From positions 57,097,813 through 57,161,812 of the forward strand of contig JACBWW010000003.1 of the NCBI GenBank assembly GCA_020086605.1: a stretch of 64,000 bases of DNA. Direction: 5' to 3'. The notes under the pieces were generated by a model, which worked only from the letters and a program-made list of their open reading frames with translations, was not told the DNA's origin and did not search any database. Below are positions 1-10,377 of the stretch, piece by piece. The translations under genes were made by a program, and so were the position numbers. The DNA is from Lanius collurio (taxonomy: Eukaryota; Chordata; Aves; Passeriformes; Laniidae). Each line of letters begins with the position of its first letter. Position 1 is the first letter of the stretch.

Positions 1-470
1 AACATATTCTTGGTCTGAACTGGACTCAGATTCTTTCATCAACAATTCAGCCTGAACCCAACACCTGCATGTGAGCCCTTGGTTAAGGTCAAATACCTAT
101 ATTACACTGCCCTTCAAGCAATATTGAATCAGTAAAGTATCTTTTCAGCTACAGTTATATTAGATATAGCTATTGACTTCCTTCTTTTTTATTGCACTAT
201 AAAACACGCTGTAGTGAAAATAAAGGTTTACTTTGCAACAGAGAATTCACAGACATCTATTACTGCTGACTCTTCAAATCCTTGGATGTGTGTCTTGCTG
301 TCTGTGTTGATTGAGATGTTCTGAAAACCAATTAACTGTCCTTCAACGAGCGTCTGACTGGTGTAATTAGTGCAGTGTGTTTCATGTACTTGTGTAATGC
401 TGAAATATTTGTCTGTGTCCCTTTGTGTATAAGCAAACTATTAATAAAAGTTTAGGTTTCTTTCTTTCCT
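1..470 (+). other. Possible 3' UTR end of an upstream gene
   Basis: The segment is AT-rich and has no useful reading frame. It reads like the end of a vertebrate 3' UTR. A canonical AATAAA lies at 443-448, followed by a T/GT-rich tract (about 451-476) of the kind that forms a downstream cleavage element. A second AATAAA is at 219-224. No coding end is visible, so the gene would have to start left of the window. AATAAA occurs often by chance in AT-rich DNA, so this is inference only. Confidence 0.3.
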
Positions 471-3400
471 GTTTTCAGAAAACAGACAGAAAGCTGCCAT
501 CCTCACAGAGGCTCCAGGAGTTGGCTGCCTCCTTTTGATTTTAAAGATAGTAGTGTCTCATCTTGATTCATCCCACTGAAACAACTGAAGATCCAAGTGT
601 TCTTTTGCCAAATACTGAGGGAGCTTTGAGACTGATGTAGCATGAGGAATGAGCAATTATATCCACTTTTATAAGCCTCAGGTGGAAGGTTTGACAAAGG
701 AAACACTCTAAGGTCCTCAAGCAAATAATCAGTAGCAACAACTGGTTCAGATTTTTAAATTCCTAAAGTGTTCTACAAAAGAAATCATCTAAGACATTTT
801 AAAGTGTTATTTTCAGCCACCTGAAAGATGTCTAAAGTGCAGAAAGATCTTTTTTTACATTCAGTCATCTCATCTCTGGTTTCCCTATTCCAATACCATA
901 ATGCAAACTACCATGAGAAACTATCTGGTCAAATTAAAAACATCCCTCCCAATTAGTAAAACTACCATTCTTCCCAAGAGGATATACAAGAAGGAAAGTT
1001 GTTTGAAAGCATTCAAACACAGGCAGTTTAGACAAACTCATGCCTTAACTGTGGGTATTTTGCTTGCCTGGGTGCTACAGATCCAGGCAGCAACTCAGAT
1101 TGCTGGAAAAATAGAGATTTATGGTATAAGTGTTTCTAGATCACAAAAAGCTTTGACTATCTACCCACCATGAAGGACCCTATAGGTCTGAAAACCAAGA
1201 TGTGTCACAAAAGCACATATTGGTGATTCCTATCAGGGAATGAAGAATCAAACTCACTTCTCTGCTGAGTCATATCTGCTGAGGTCTGTCCTCAAAGCAC
1301 GAGGAGTGTCCCAGTACTCTTACTGTCTCCTAGGGTCACTGAAGTGCCAGGAACATTTATACAGAGAACCAGGCCTGATTGCAGAAGACCTCCTAATTAC
1401 AGTGAAGGAAACAGTATGGGAAGTGGGAAATCTGAAACAAGGAGGGGCAAGGATAAGACACAAAAGCAGAGCAAATAGCACAATAACAGCAAATGTCTGC
1501 TGTTACTTCCACAGCCAGATCCCAAGCTTATTTAATTTTTATCCCTTTCTTTGAGGATTGGAGGATGTCCAGAGAAATAATTGAAAAGGAAGGGAGGAGG
1601 ATAAGATGAAGGAAGGCTTGGAAGATATTTCATGTTGGAAGCACTAACCCAGAATGTAGCTACCCCTTTGTGATATAACCAAGCTGATCAGGAATCACAG
1701 CAAACACCACTGTGGTTCAACAGCAGTCCCAAAAGCTGCAGTGACACAGTTGGGGAAGGGAGGGAGAAGCTAAGAGTGGAGCTTTTGAATTAAGAGCTAA
1801 AGGAATGTATGGGTCCAAATCTCAACTCTTTGTCACAACTTGTGAATTAATCAGACAGGTTCACTGATTTCCTTTTCTGTCCTCCAGACTGTCTGAAATC
1901 AGATGGGCACTTCTTTTCCATGTGTATGTCTGTGCTGGTACACAGAGCAGCTCTTCCAGTACTACAAAAATTATATAATTTTACCTTGTAAAAGGGTATT
2001 CATTTACATAGTAAACTCTCAAAGTTAGACCAGGCAGAGTAAGTCATCCTTCAAACACTATCACTCATCTATTGAAGTGGTTGGGACCAGACAGGACCTT
2101 GCCCTGGTGAGAGCCAGGTAGGAGAGGTACTACTGCCTGCTGCCGAGAAATCCCTTCATCCTTACAGTGGGCTGCAGATGCAAACACTTGCCTGCTGGAT
2201 TGTGCTCCAGAGAGGAAATGTTTGGATGAGAGGGGAATCAACACTGTGAAACTAGACTGCTACTTGTGTTTTGACAAGGTTTTGAGAACCTCATTGTATG
2301 GGGAAATTATAGCCTGGTGAAACAAAAACAGTGAGGAGAGAGGAAGAGAAATGCCAAAGATGACACATATTATGATCCTTCTGCAGGTGAGTTTGCCATT
2401 TTAGCCTGCCACAATTTGCATCTACATTTGCATTTTAATTGTTCTGTGAAAACCTTTGCATTGGAACAAATCCAGGAGAGGCACACATGAAACATGCATC
2501 CACACACAGATACAGGTCTTGGGTGGGTGCCTAATCTTCTCCAATGGGAAGAGCTTGCTGTAGGCAGAGTCTCAAAAAGGAAACTATTTCTCCATTCACC
2601 TCAGGTGAGTCAAAAGAAGCCTTGTGGTAGGAACAGCAGATGATCATTCATCTGTTCAGGAAACCTAACCACTTATATCTATCAAAGATATCTAAAGAGG
2701 GATTTAGGGGGGCTTATTCTGGTATCCACCTTTAAAAGTACTTAATTACATCTTTCCAGTTGAACCATAGGAATGCCAAAAGGCCCCAGTGTAGATCAGC
2801 AACCTCTCCTGCCAAACACTATGTTTACAGGAGAGTCAGGTCTTGCCTCAAACAGTTTACAAGACAGGCAAAGGAAATAATCACCATCTTGTTTTTCTGG
2901 CATGAAACTGAGGCCCAAGGCCAAACAGAAGAGCTGACAATTGAAACAAGATTGCTTATTAAAAATAAATGCCAGGCCAACAACTTAAATCAAGGCACTC
3001 TCCTTCACTGAACATGAACACACTGATTATCACCTCAAATTCATGCTCAATTACCATTCCTCAGCCAAAAAAGCTGCTTTCAATGCAGTTTATGCAGGAA
3101 ATTTATCAGAGTTGAGGCTGGAAGTGAAAACGCTGTCTCTTTTCTCTCAGCATCCTCATGAGAGCTGGTTCCTTTGCCTCTCTGCCAAGAGCTGTTCTCC
3201 CCACAAGAAGAGCACCAAACATATGAACCGCTACGATTAAGAGAAACTTTTGCAAAAGGAAATGCTTTAGTACATGCAGCCTGGTTGCAGTGTTCAGTCC
3301 ACAGCTGTGGCATGTACTATGGGGAGCAACATCCTGGAGATTAGTTTTGCCTCACAAGCCAGACCACAGTGGCAGTAAGTCAACCTGGATCCACTCTGCT

Positions 3401-4329
3401 CAATAGAAATTATATCTAGTCTGAGTATGGGAGGATTGAGACCCAGGGAAGATAATGATTTTTGCCTTAGTGAAATGCTGTAGACTTGCAGTTTCCTCAG
3501 TTGGTATCAATTTAATTGCTGTCAAACACAAAGGGATGCTTTACTAAGTCATAAACAGGTAAGAAACTCTGACTTACAGCTTCCTAATTCTCACATTGCA
3601 AAACAGTTTAAGGTAGAGGTGGTGTTTTAACAATAGACAAAAAGAGGGTAACCTCATTTATATATATATCCCTATTCACCAGGATTGTCTTTTGCCATAG
3701 CAAAAAGTAATTCCTGGGACTTTGCAAGCTTCACTCAGTAACAGAGATTTGTACAATTTTCCGAATTAAGAGAAATAGTCTTAACAAAAAACTCCTCATT
3801 TAAAAAAAAATAATAAGTAAAAGTGAGGTGGGTTTGCTTTTTAACTCAGGCTCCCTACTGAAATGGGTGAGAAGTAATCAAACAAATGGTTAAACTTGCA
3901 AAACCAAATTGGAGACAGCCTTCACAAAGAGCAGGGTGGGAAGGCCCAGCAGGGAGATAGCTTCATTTGGCTCAGCACTTTTGAGAGCAGTTCATCTGAT
4001 CATGCCCTCAGCAAAAGAAGTGGGAGGACTTTTTTAAATGCCTCTGGGACCTATTTCTGAGCTTGTATTCTTAACACACATGAAAAACACTTGAGTCTTT
4101 AAAATACCACCCAGATAGAATGAAAAAGTCAAAATCAAGTAACTATGGACAGAGAACAGTATTGCCCCCAATAACAAGTCTCTTTCCTTCCTTTAGGTAA
4201 AGAAAGAAAGAAGATGGCAGGGGGAAGGAAATATGTGAAAAATCCAGTTTTTATGACTCAAGACTGTATTATCAGACAGAAAGAATTGCAGAAATTAAGA
4301 CACTCAGCATCAGCTTGACTCTGGTCCTT
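471..4329. other. Unique intergenic sequence, nothing recognised
   Basis: I see no repeat family, RNA gene or convincing coding region. The longest open frames (about 75-105 codons) show no family motif and no codon continuity. Minor simple-sequence patches are present: a short TA run near 3658-3668, and purine-rich stretches near 1585-1615 and 4196-4225. Confidence 0.5.
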
Positions 4330-4930
4330 TGTGTATCCTTAAATAAGATATCTCTTTCTAGACTTCTTAATTAGCACCTCCTAATCAGTTACTTGCAGAA
4401 AAACCGTCTGTGTGTCTATTGCATCTCCCTAACCTCCACAGCAGGAGGCAAAGGGTTAAATGATATAGGACACAGTTTCCTTTTTTATATGATAACTAAG
4501 AGCTGCAATATAATTGCCTGATTGCTCTATTTCATTAAGGCTCCTTTTTCTTTCTACTTCAAAAGGTTAATGCCACTCATATTTCCTTTTTTTATTGTCT
4601 GGCTTCACATAATGCCATGGGACAAGACAAAATAAGCAGTTGCCTCAACAAACTATAATTCATCCCAGCAGAACAACGACCGGCCGTAATTCAGTCTATT
4701 TTTAAATCCAACAAGTAATGAAAATCACTAAAAATAATACATTTCCTAGAGCCAAGACAATAGACCTAAAATGTGTAATAATTAGCGCTCTGGCCCAAGT
4801 GCTTCAGGCTCTAAACTCTTTTATGATTGCAAGATCTGTTCTTAGCAATCAGCCCAGTCCATTGGCACCTACTTAACATCTTTATTATTAACAAGTTTTT
4901 CTTGTACCATCTATGTTTAACCACAAGCTG
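4330..4930. promoter_or_regulatory. Candidate conserved noncoding element
   Basis: A stretch without repeats or open frames. It holds several TAAT/ATTA cores (for example 'taataattagcgc' near 4776-4788) and an isolated CpG patch 'cgaccggccgtaatt' near 4678-4692 in otherwise CpG-poor DNA. The balanced texture free of low-complexity runs resembles vertebrate conserved noncoding enhancers. No alignment could be made, so the function (perhaps a homeodomain-bound enhancer) is inferred from composition alone. Confidence 0.3.
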
Positions 4931-5580
4931 AAAGCATCATATGACTGCAAAAAAAATCTGTGCCTCCTTATTTGTTCCCCCTAGTTCAGGACACTTGGAG
5001 GTAACATAAATTATTTCATTGTCTAAAAAGGGAAAGTCTGGCAAAAAAACAGAAGACAAAGAAACTGTTTTGACACAATTTGATACATGGCCATATTTAT
5101 ATGCACCAAAGAAAGTAGGCTGTAGGTCAAAAAATGTATAAAAGCTTCCACCCAGGCCAGCTGCCTCCCCTCAGAGATAGGAGGTGGTGTACAAACACTG
5201 ATCTCCACTCCCTCTCTTTTACAGTAGCATTCAGGGATCTTCAGCAAGACCCTCTGTGCTGCATAAGCTCAACCATGTGTGTAAGGGCATAATAAATACA
5301 CAAAACCGTTCTGAATGATCCCTGACAGCCTGCTGAAAAATGCCTGCTCCTTAAGCAGTGTTTTTTTTCTTAATCTGCATATGCTTTTTACTTTAATTAT
5401 TAGCACATGCAATGCTCCAATACCTGCCAAACTTTTCGGACCCACAATTTTGCACCTTCAGAAATGGTGCTTTGAGGTTCAATGCATCATTTGGAATCAA
5501 ACATGCTCTGAAAAAAGACATTTTTCTTAGGGCATTTAAATGACTCTCAGTGTTACTGCAATTGACTATGTCTAAAAATC
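4931..5580. other. Unique intergenic sequence, nothing recognised
   Basis: No supported feature. The open frames on both strands are short and motif-free. Confidence 0.5.
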
Positions 5581-5674
5581 ATGGAATCATAGAATTGTTT
5601 CGCTTGGAAAACATCTTTTAATATCATCAAATCCAATTTTTTAACAGAGCACTCCCAAGTCATCACTAAACCAT

Positions 5675-6099
5675 TTTTTGTCTTAGGTTTTAATTTTTAT
5701 ATTTTCTAAATCCTGTACTGCCCAGAGTGTAACTCTGAAGTTTCTAGTGGCCTGTTAGCTGCTGTTTGCTCGTGTTGGTGAGACAAAACAAACCTCTCTA
5801 GGTTTCCACATCAAGGACGCCAGGCCCAAAAATGTGTAAACTAAAAGCCTCTGAAGGGGGGAGGGGGGCCAAACTTGGGGTAATTATATAATGAACTGAG
5901 GTTATAATTGGAGAAGTAACCCTGATATGCAAATGAACCAAACTTATAAAAGTGTGAAGAACTTGTGACCCAGGGTCCATCTTGGGTGTAGACTTTTGAC
6001 TGCCCAGGGTGTACCTTTGAAGGTCCTTCAAATAAATACCTCCTTTTATTCTCTTATTCTTGTCTAATCTCTGTGTTTTAGGTGGCCACCTCAGGCATC
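5675..6099 (+). mobile_element. Solo LTR inserted in the CR1
   Basis: An LTR-like block splits the CR1 3' region. The CR1 sequence is repeated as 'accat' on both sides (5670-5674 and 6100-6104), a 5-bp target duplication, and CR1 homology resumes cleanly after it. The block approximately begins TG (5679) and ends CA (6097). It has a TATAAA at 5945-5950 and AATAAA at 6031-6036, in the order expected for U3-R-U5 on the plus strand. No internal retroviral sequence remains, so it arose by LTR-LTR recombination. A 5-bp duplication fits class III or class I elements, but the family is not identified. A few extra bases at each edge make the exact ends uncertain. Confidence 0.7.
5999..6022 (+). repeat. 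Second copy of a 24-bp motif within the solo LTR
   Basis: The 24-mer starting 'actgcccagggtgtac' matches 5717-5740 at 21 of 24 positions. The copies are 282 bp apart, one near the start of U3 and one in the R region between the TATA box and the poly(A) signal. Confidence 0.7.
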
Positions 6100-6167
6100 A
6101 CCATATCCCCAAGTGCAACATCTACACATTTTTTAAATCCTTCCAGGGGTAGTGACCCAGCCACTTC

Positions 6168-7070
6168 TCAGGGTAGCCTGTACCAGTGCTTGATAAAGCT
6201 TTTGGTGAAGAAATTTTTCCTAATATCCAATCTAAACTTTCCCTGCTGCAACTTGAGGCCATTTCTTCTTGTCCTGTCACTTGTTACTTGGGAGAAGAGA
6301 CCAACCCACACGTGCCTACATCCTCCTTTCAGGAAGTTGTAGAGAGCAATAAGGGCCCCCCTGAGCCTCCTTTTCTCCAGGCTGAACAACAGCCTCTCCT
6401 CATAATGCTTGTGTCTCAGAGCCTTCACCAGCTCTGTTGCTCTTCTCTGGACATGCTCCAGCACTTCAAAATCTTTCTTGTAGTGAAGGACCCAAAAATG
6501 GACACAGTATTTAAGGAGTCCTCAACCAGTAGCCCTACTGGCCACACTATTTCTGACACACACCAGAGCACACTCTGGCTCATGTTCATCTGGTTGTTGA
6601 TCAGCACTCACAGGTTCTTTTCTGTTGGGCAGAAAAGAGTGGCTCTAATATTGACCCTTGGGAACATCATTTGTGGCTAGCCATCAGCTGGATGTAGCAC
6701 CATTCACCACCACTCTGGGCCCAAACATGCAGCCAGTGAACAGTGCACCTATGCAAGTCTTGAGCATCCAGGTTCTCCAGGACAATGCCATGGGAGACAA
6801 TCATAGACTTTGATAAAGTCCAGGGAGACAATATCCTTTCCCTCACTCGATAAGCAGGTCACCTTGTTGTAGAAGGGGAATGTGTTGATCAAGCAGGACC
6901 TGCCTTCTTGAACCCATGCTGGCTGGGCTCATCCCCTGCTTGTCCTGCATGTGCTGGGTGGTGGTACTCATGATTCTATAATCTTTTCTGGCACCAAGGT
7001 CAGGCTGACAGGTCTGTATTTGTCCAGATATTCCTTCCTACCCTTCTTGTAGATTGATGTCACACTGGCC
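6168..7070 (-). pseudogene. CR1 reverse transcriptase remnant
   Basis: This is the RT part of CR1 ORF2, which copies CR1 RNA at a nicked target. Minus-strand blocks near 6990-7070 carry the N-terminal RT motif (IYKKGRKE..YRPVSLT). Degraded palm sequence follows at about 6470-6960. The C-terminal thumb-side block ([42 protein letters not shown]) lies in 6168-6464. The reading frame is broken at several points, the palm has lost blocks (the stretch is too short) and no catalytic A/F-x-D-D motif is readable. It is non-functional. Confidence 0.88.
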
Positions 7071-7119
7071 AAACCCTGGACTTCTGGGACCTCTGTGCTT
7101 AACCAGGACTGCTGGTAAA

Positions 7120-7321
7120 CAGAGAACAGCTTGTTGAGCTCTTCCAAAAACCTCCTGGATTGTTTCCTCCACACTGTGTTGTATTTCCAGAAGACACCTA
7201 GTAGATTGAAGGCTATCACTAGAGCAAGGGCCAGTGATTGTGAGATTTCTCCCAGATGCTTAAAGAGTATCTTGTCTATCTCTTCAGATTGGTTGGGTGG
7301 TCTGTAACAGACTCCCACCAT
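7120..7321 (-). pseudogene. CR1 APE-type endonuclease remnant, C-terminal part
   Basis: The minus strand reads VGVCYRPPNQSEEIDKI at its start, then AFNLLGVFWKYNT, which corresponds to the conserved catalytic-loop region of CR1 endonuclease. The usual D of 'GDFN' is replaced (AFN), and the frame then runs directly into RT sequence (LFSVYQQSW). A deletion therefore joined endonuclease to RT near 7140, giving a 117-residue open frame (complement of 6968-7321) that spans the deletion joint. Confidence 0.85.
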
Positions 7322-7512
7322 GATATCTGCCTGTTTCTCTGATTCTTACCCATAAACACTCCACCTTTTCATCATCATTGTTAAGCTCAGACAGTCAAAA
7401 CACCCCCAAACAAATAGGGGTATCCCACTGCATCTCTTTTCTTGCCTGTCCCTTCTGAAGATTTTATAGCCATGCCCTGCAGCACTCCAGTTGTGTGAGT
7501 CATCCCAGCATG

Positions 7513-7841
7513 CTGAGGTCACTTGGCTTGTTCAGCCAAGAGAAGGGGAGACAGGGGAAACCTCATTGTGGTCTGCAGCTTCCTTACCTGATCTCTTCTC
7601 TCTGGTGACCAGTGATAGCACGCAAGGGAATGGTCTGAAACTGTCAGGGAGGTGTAGGTTGGTTATGGAACCCCAGGGAAGTGGTCACAGCACTAAGTCT
7701 GCCAGATATGAAGTGTTTGGGTGATGATCTGAGGCACATGGTTTGGCTCTTGGGATGTTCTATGCAGGGTATGGAGTTGGACTTGATGATCCTTTGGGGC
7801 CCCTTCCAAGTGAAGATATGCTATGGTTCTAAAATTCTGGG
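7513..7841 (+). mobile_element. CR1 3' fragment nested in the opposite strand of the larger CR1
   Basis: Host CR1 sequence ends at 'catcccagcatg' (to 7512) and resumes at 'tttctgtgatgg' (7842 on). Between them is a plus-strand CR1 3' end: RT C-terminal coding ('ctggtgaccagtgatagca', near 7601-7619), then 'ggagttggacttgatgatcc' and a degraded tail 'gctatggttctaaaattctg'. The 3' UTR type ('ctcttgggatgttctatgca') is the same subfamily as the piece at 44023-44318 and differs from the host CR1. It is a 5'-truncated retrotransposition, as is usual for CR1. Confidence 0.85.
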
Positions 7842-7894
7842 TTTCTGTGATGGAAGCCATGTCACAATTTTGCAGCTCTGCAATGGCTTCCAGC

Positions 7895-8190
7895 TTCTCC
7901 TATTTGTTGCCCATGTTGTGTGCATTGGTGTAGATGCACTTCAGCTGGGTTGTTGATCCCACTGCTTTTTGGGGTGGAGAAGTCCTAATTCTCACCTGAC
8001 TGTTCTCAAGTGCTTCTCTGGTTTTTAGCATGTCAATAAACCTTTTATCCTTGCTGCTGCATGGGTCTCCATCCCCTATGTCCACTGAGACAGCATGCTG
8101 AAGGACCTTGCTAGCATGCTGTCCCTCAAATATTGGCATAGTACCCCCACACTTATCTCTAGTGTGCCTGGTTTTATCCCTTCTCCCCTT
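7895..8190 (-). pseudogene. CR1 endonuclease N-terminal and ORF1-ORF2 linker remnant
   Basis: The minus-strand frame ends with KCIYTNAHNMGNK, the hallmark start of CR1 endonuclease (the N of TNA is part of the metal-binding site). Upstream lies the linker (KGRRDKTRHTRDKCGG) that normally joins the end of ORF1 to ORF2. The frame is interrupted by the plus-strand CR1 inserted at 7513-7841. Confidence 0.8.
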
Positions 8191-8865
8191 CAAACCTAGT
8201 TGGATGCACTGTTGACCAGCCCTGCTCTCTCCTGTGCAAAAATCCTTTGAAGCGTACCCCCATCTGTTGCCAGCAGGCCTGGTGTTGTCTAAACCAACTC
8301 ACAATCAAAAAACTGCAAATTTTGCCAGTGACATTGGGCTCGTAGCCAAGTGTTGATCTGCTGGATCCTCCTCTTTCTTTCCTTATCATTCCCTGCAACT
8401 GGAAAGATAGAGGAGAATGCTACTTGTGCTTCTGATCCTTAATCCAATCATCCCAAGGCAATGAAGTCTCTCGACTGACCTTGGACTTCTTGTTGCCACT
8501 TCATTGCCTACTTAAAAAGAACAGTAATGGTTAATAATTCGAGGGCTGTACGAGGGCAGGCCTATTGCTGCTTCTCTTCATATATTTAACCCATGTTCCA
8601 GGGAGGCAGCAGACTTCCTTAAGAAGTGGGTCCAGTTTGCATATTGGGCATTCTGTTCCTTTCAGAAAGAGTCTCCTATGACAAGAGTCTCCTTTTTTCT
8701 TTATGGAATCAGTTTTGACTAGAGGTGTGGGCCTCATTAACCTTGGCAATACATCCATCCTAGATGAACCATCACCTCTTTTGTTTAGTACCACAGGCCC
8801 ATTCATGCAAACATTTGATTTGTTGAGCAAACAGGATGAATTCTATCCAAACTTCATAGGTTGAG
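8191..8865 (-). pseudogene. CR1 ORF1 remnant with decayed SGNH-esterase-like domain
   Basis: CR1 ORF1 proteins carry a C-terminal SGNH/esterase-like domain of uncertain role in retrotransposition. On the minus strand, the region around 8290-8545 keeps its middle blocks. Around 8210-8275 one frame reads ATDGG directly followed by RIFAQE. The segment between them, which normally contains the catalytic His block, is missing, so a deletion removed an active-site residue. Upstream blocks at 8531-8830 include QPSNY and the linker rich in K/R. Frames are broken repeatedly. The 5' edge near 8865 is approximate. Confidence 0.65.
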
Positions 8866-10212
8866 TTAGTTAAGAAGAGAAAGCACTGAAAAGGCCTGAC
8901 ATAGACTTAAAACTGAGCTGATTAACCTGCTTTGTCACTCTAACCTGGCTTTTCTTTACAGCCCAGGATAGCTGAGAGTTCCCTCTCAAAACTGTACAGA
9001 ACCAGAGGGAAAGATCCCTGCCCCAGCCTCTCAAACCTCAAGCATTGAAAAAACCCACGCTATTTCATACTTAAGGGTTATTTTTGCCTGTCAGAGTTTG
9101 TCTGAAGGCTGGTGACAAGAGAGCCTTTATGCATGCGAAACACCTGCTGAGGTGGAGCCTTGTTTGTGTGACAGCATTAACATCAAGTCCATTCAGAGAA
9201 TGACTTAGATATGGAAAAAGAGGAGCAGGGCAGAAATCAATGCAGTTCTCTTTCAGTGTGTCATGCCAACAACATCCAGTTCAGCCCCTGGTTTATGCCT
9301 CCCATCACCCAGAGTTTCATCAGTCTTATATGTGACTTGGACACCACCATTGCTGCAACACCATGATGGCACTTTGAACAGGCCAGCTTTAGTCCTCACT
9401 TCCCTCACTCCTCTCCAGTGTGGAAGCAAAATACAAATAATGTTTCCTCAAAATAAAACTGCTAGCATGCTCAGGCAGACCAAAACAAGGCCCAAGAGCT
9501 CAAAGTTTCTTAAATTCTGTGCTACCAAGTATAAGCACAGTGAGCAACAAAAATCTTAATCTTTATGAGAATCTGGGTTTGCACCACTCACCCAAAGTGT
9601 TTCCTCAGCAGGTCTGGACACTGAACCTGTCTCTGCTGAGCCCCAGCCAGCCCTCCAGCTACAACCCAGACACATATTTTGAGGCTTGCATTTGTACAGA
9701 GGTATCTATGCAGCTTAATAGCAATTTGTATCCAGATTATTACAAAACATCCCTGAAGCTTCATACAAATGAATTAAGTGTTCTTCCTTATCTGAGCTCG
9801 ACTACAGCTGTTGGACTTTAATGTCCAGTCTTTACGCACCAGTTGAATACACAACCCTTTCCAACATACTGTCTCAAAACCCTTCCATTAAGGCTGTGGC
9901 CATGTTTGGACCCCTCAATCACTGCATTAGAACTTCGTCTTGTCAGCCCTTAGAGGGCACTGAGGAAGCCTGCAAGTCCTGAGACTGCTGGCTGAGGAAG
10001 GCCACAAGTAAGACTGAGACAAGACATTCTCTTCTCCTCACAGCATGTTTCTGCTGCATTCATGTGAACTGAGAAACATGAGGAATCAGCTCATGCCATC
10101 TTCAGCTCTCCTACTCTTGATCTCTTCCCACCTGCCTCCTGCATCTTTCTTGTCCTCAGAGCAAGCTGTGGAAATAGGAGACCAAGCTTGATTCCTAGAG
10201 AAGAGACAGGTT
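8866..10212. other. Intergenic sequence, nothing recognised
   Basis: No supported gene or repeat. Two overlapping open frames of about 100 codons (9263-9559 and 9519-9821, plus) lack motifs and look like chance. Confidence 0.45.
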
Positions 10213-10377
10213 AGAGAAGAGATTGTGGGGTCTCCCTCACTGAAGTGATGTAAGAACAACCTGTACACATGCTGCGCTGTGTGCTCTAGGAAGACCCTGC
10301 TTGAGCAGAGAGGTTGGACCAGTTGATCCCACCAGTCCCTTCCAACCTTATCCATTCTGTGCTTCTGAGATTCTGTA
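10213..10377 (+). mobile_element. CR1 3' terminal fragment
   Basis: 'gagattgtggggtctccct' is the typical end of the CR1 RT coding and 3' UTR start. 'ggttggaccagttgatccca' follows, then 'cccttccaaccttatccat' and the tail 'gcttctgagattctgta'. It is strongly 5'-truncated. Confidence 0.85.

Larger units (their letters stand above)
5581..8865 (-). mobile_element. CR1 LINE, long but internally deleted, with two nested insertions
   Basis: The 3' terminus lies at the left: 'atggaatcatagaattgttt' is the reverse complement of a typical bird CR1 tail. Reading leftward from about 8865 there are ORF1, endonuclease and RT remnants, then the 3' end. Diagnostic minus-strand peptides are LKCIYTNAHNMGNK (endonuclease start, near 7900-7945), VGVCYRPPNQSEE (near 7280-7320), IYKKGRKEYLDKYRPVSLT (RT start, near 6990-7050) and [12 protein letters not shown] (RT C-terminus, near 6195-6235). 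Avian full-length CR1 is about 4.5 kb. This copy is about 2.5 kb once the insertions are removed, so it has internal deletions as well as many stops. It is interrupted by a solo LTR at 5675-6099 and a plus-strand CR1 piece at 7513-7841. It is dead. Confidence 0.93.

Noticed and set aside
6186..6680. 164-codon plus-strand open frame
   Set aside because: It is antisense to the CR1 RT remnant, which explains the sequence fully.
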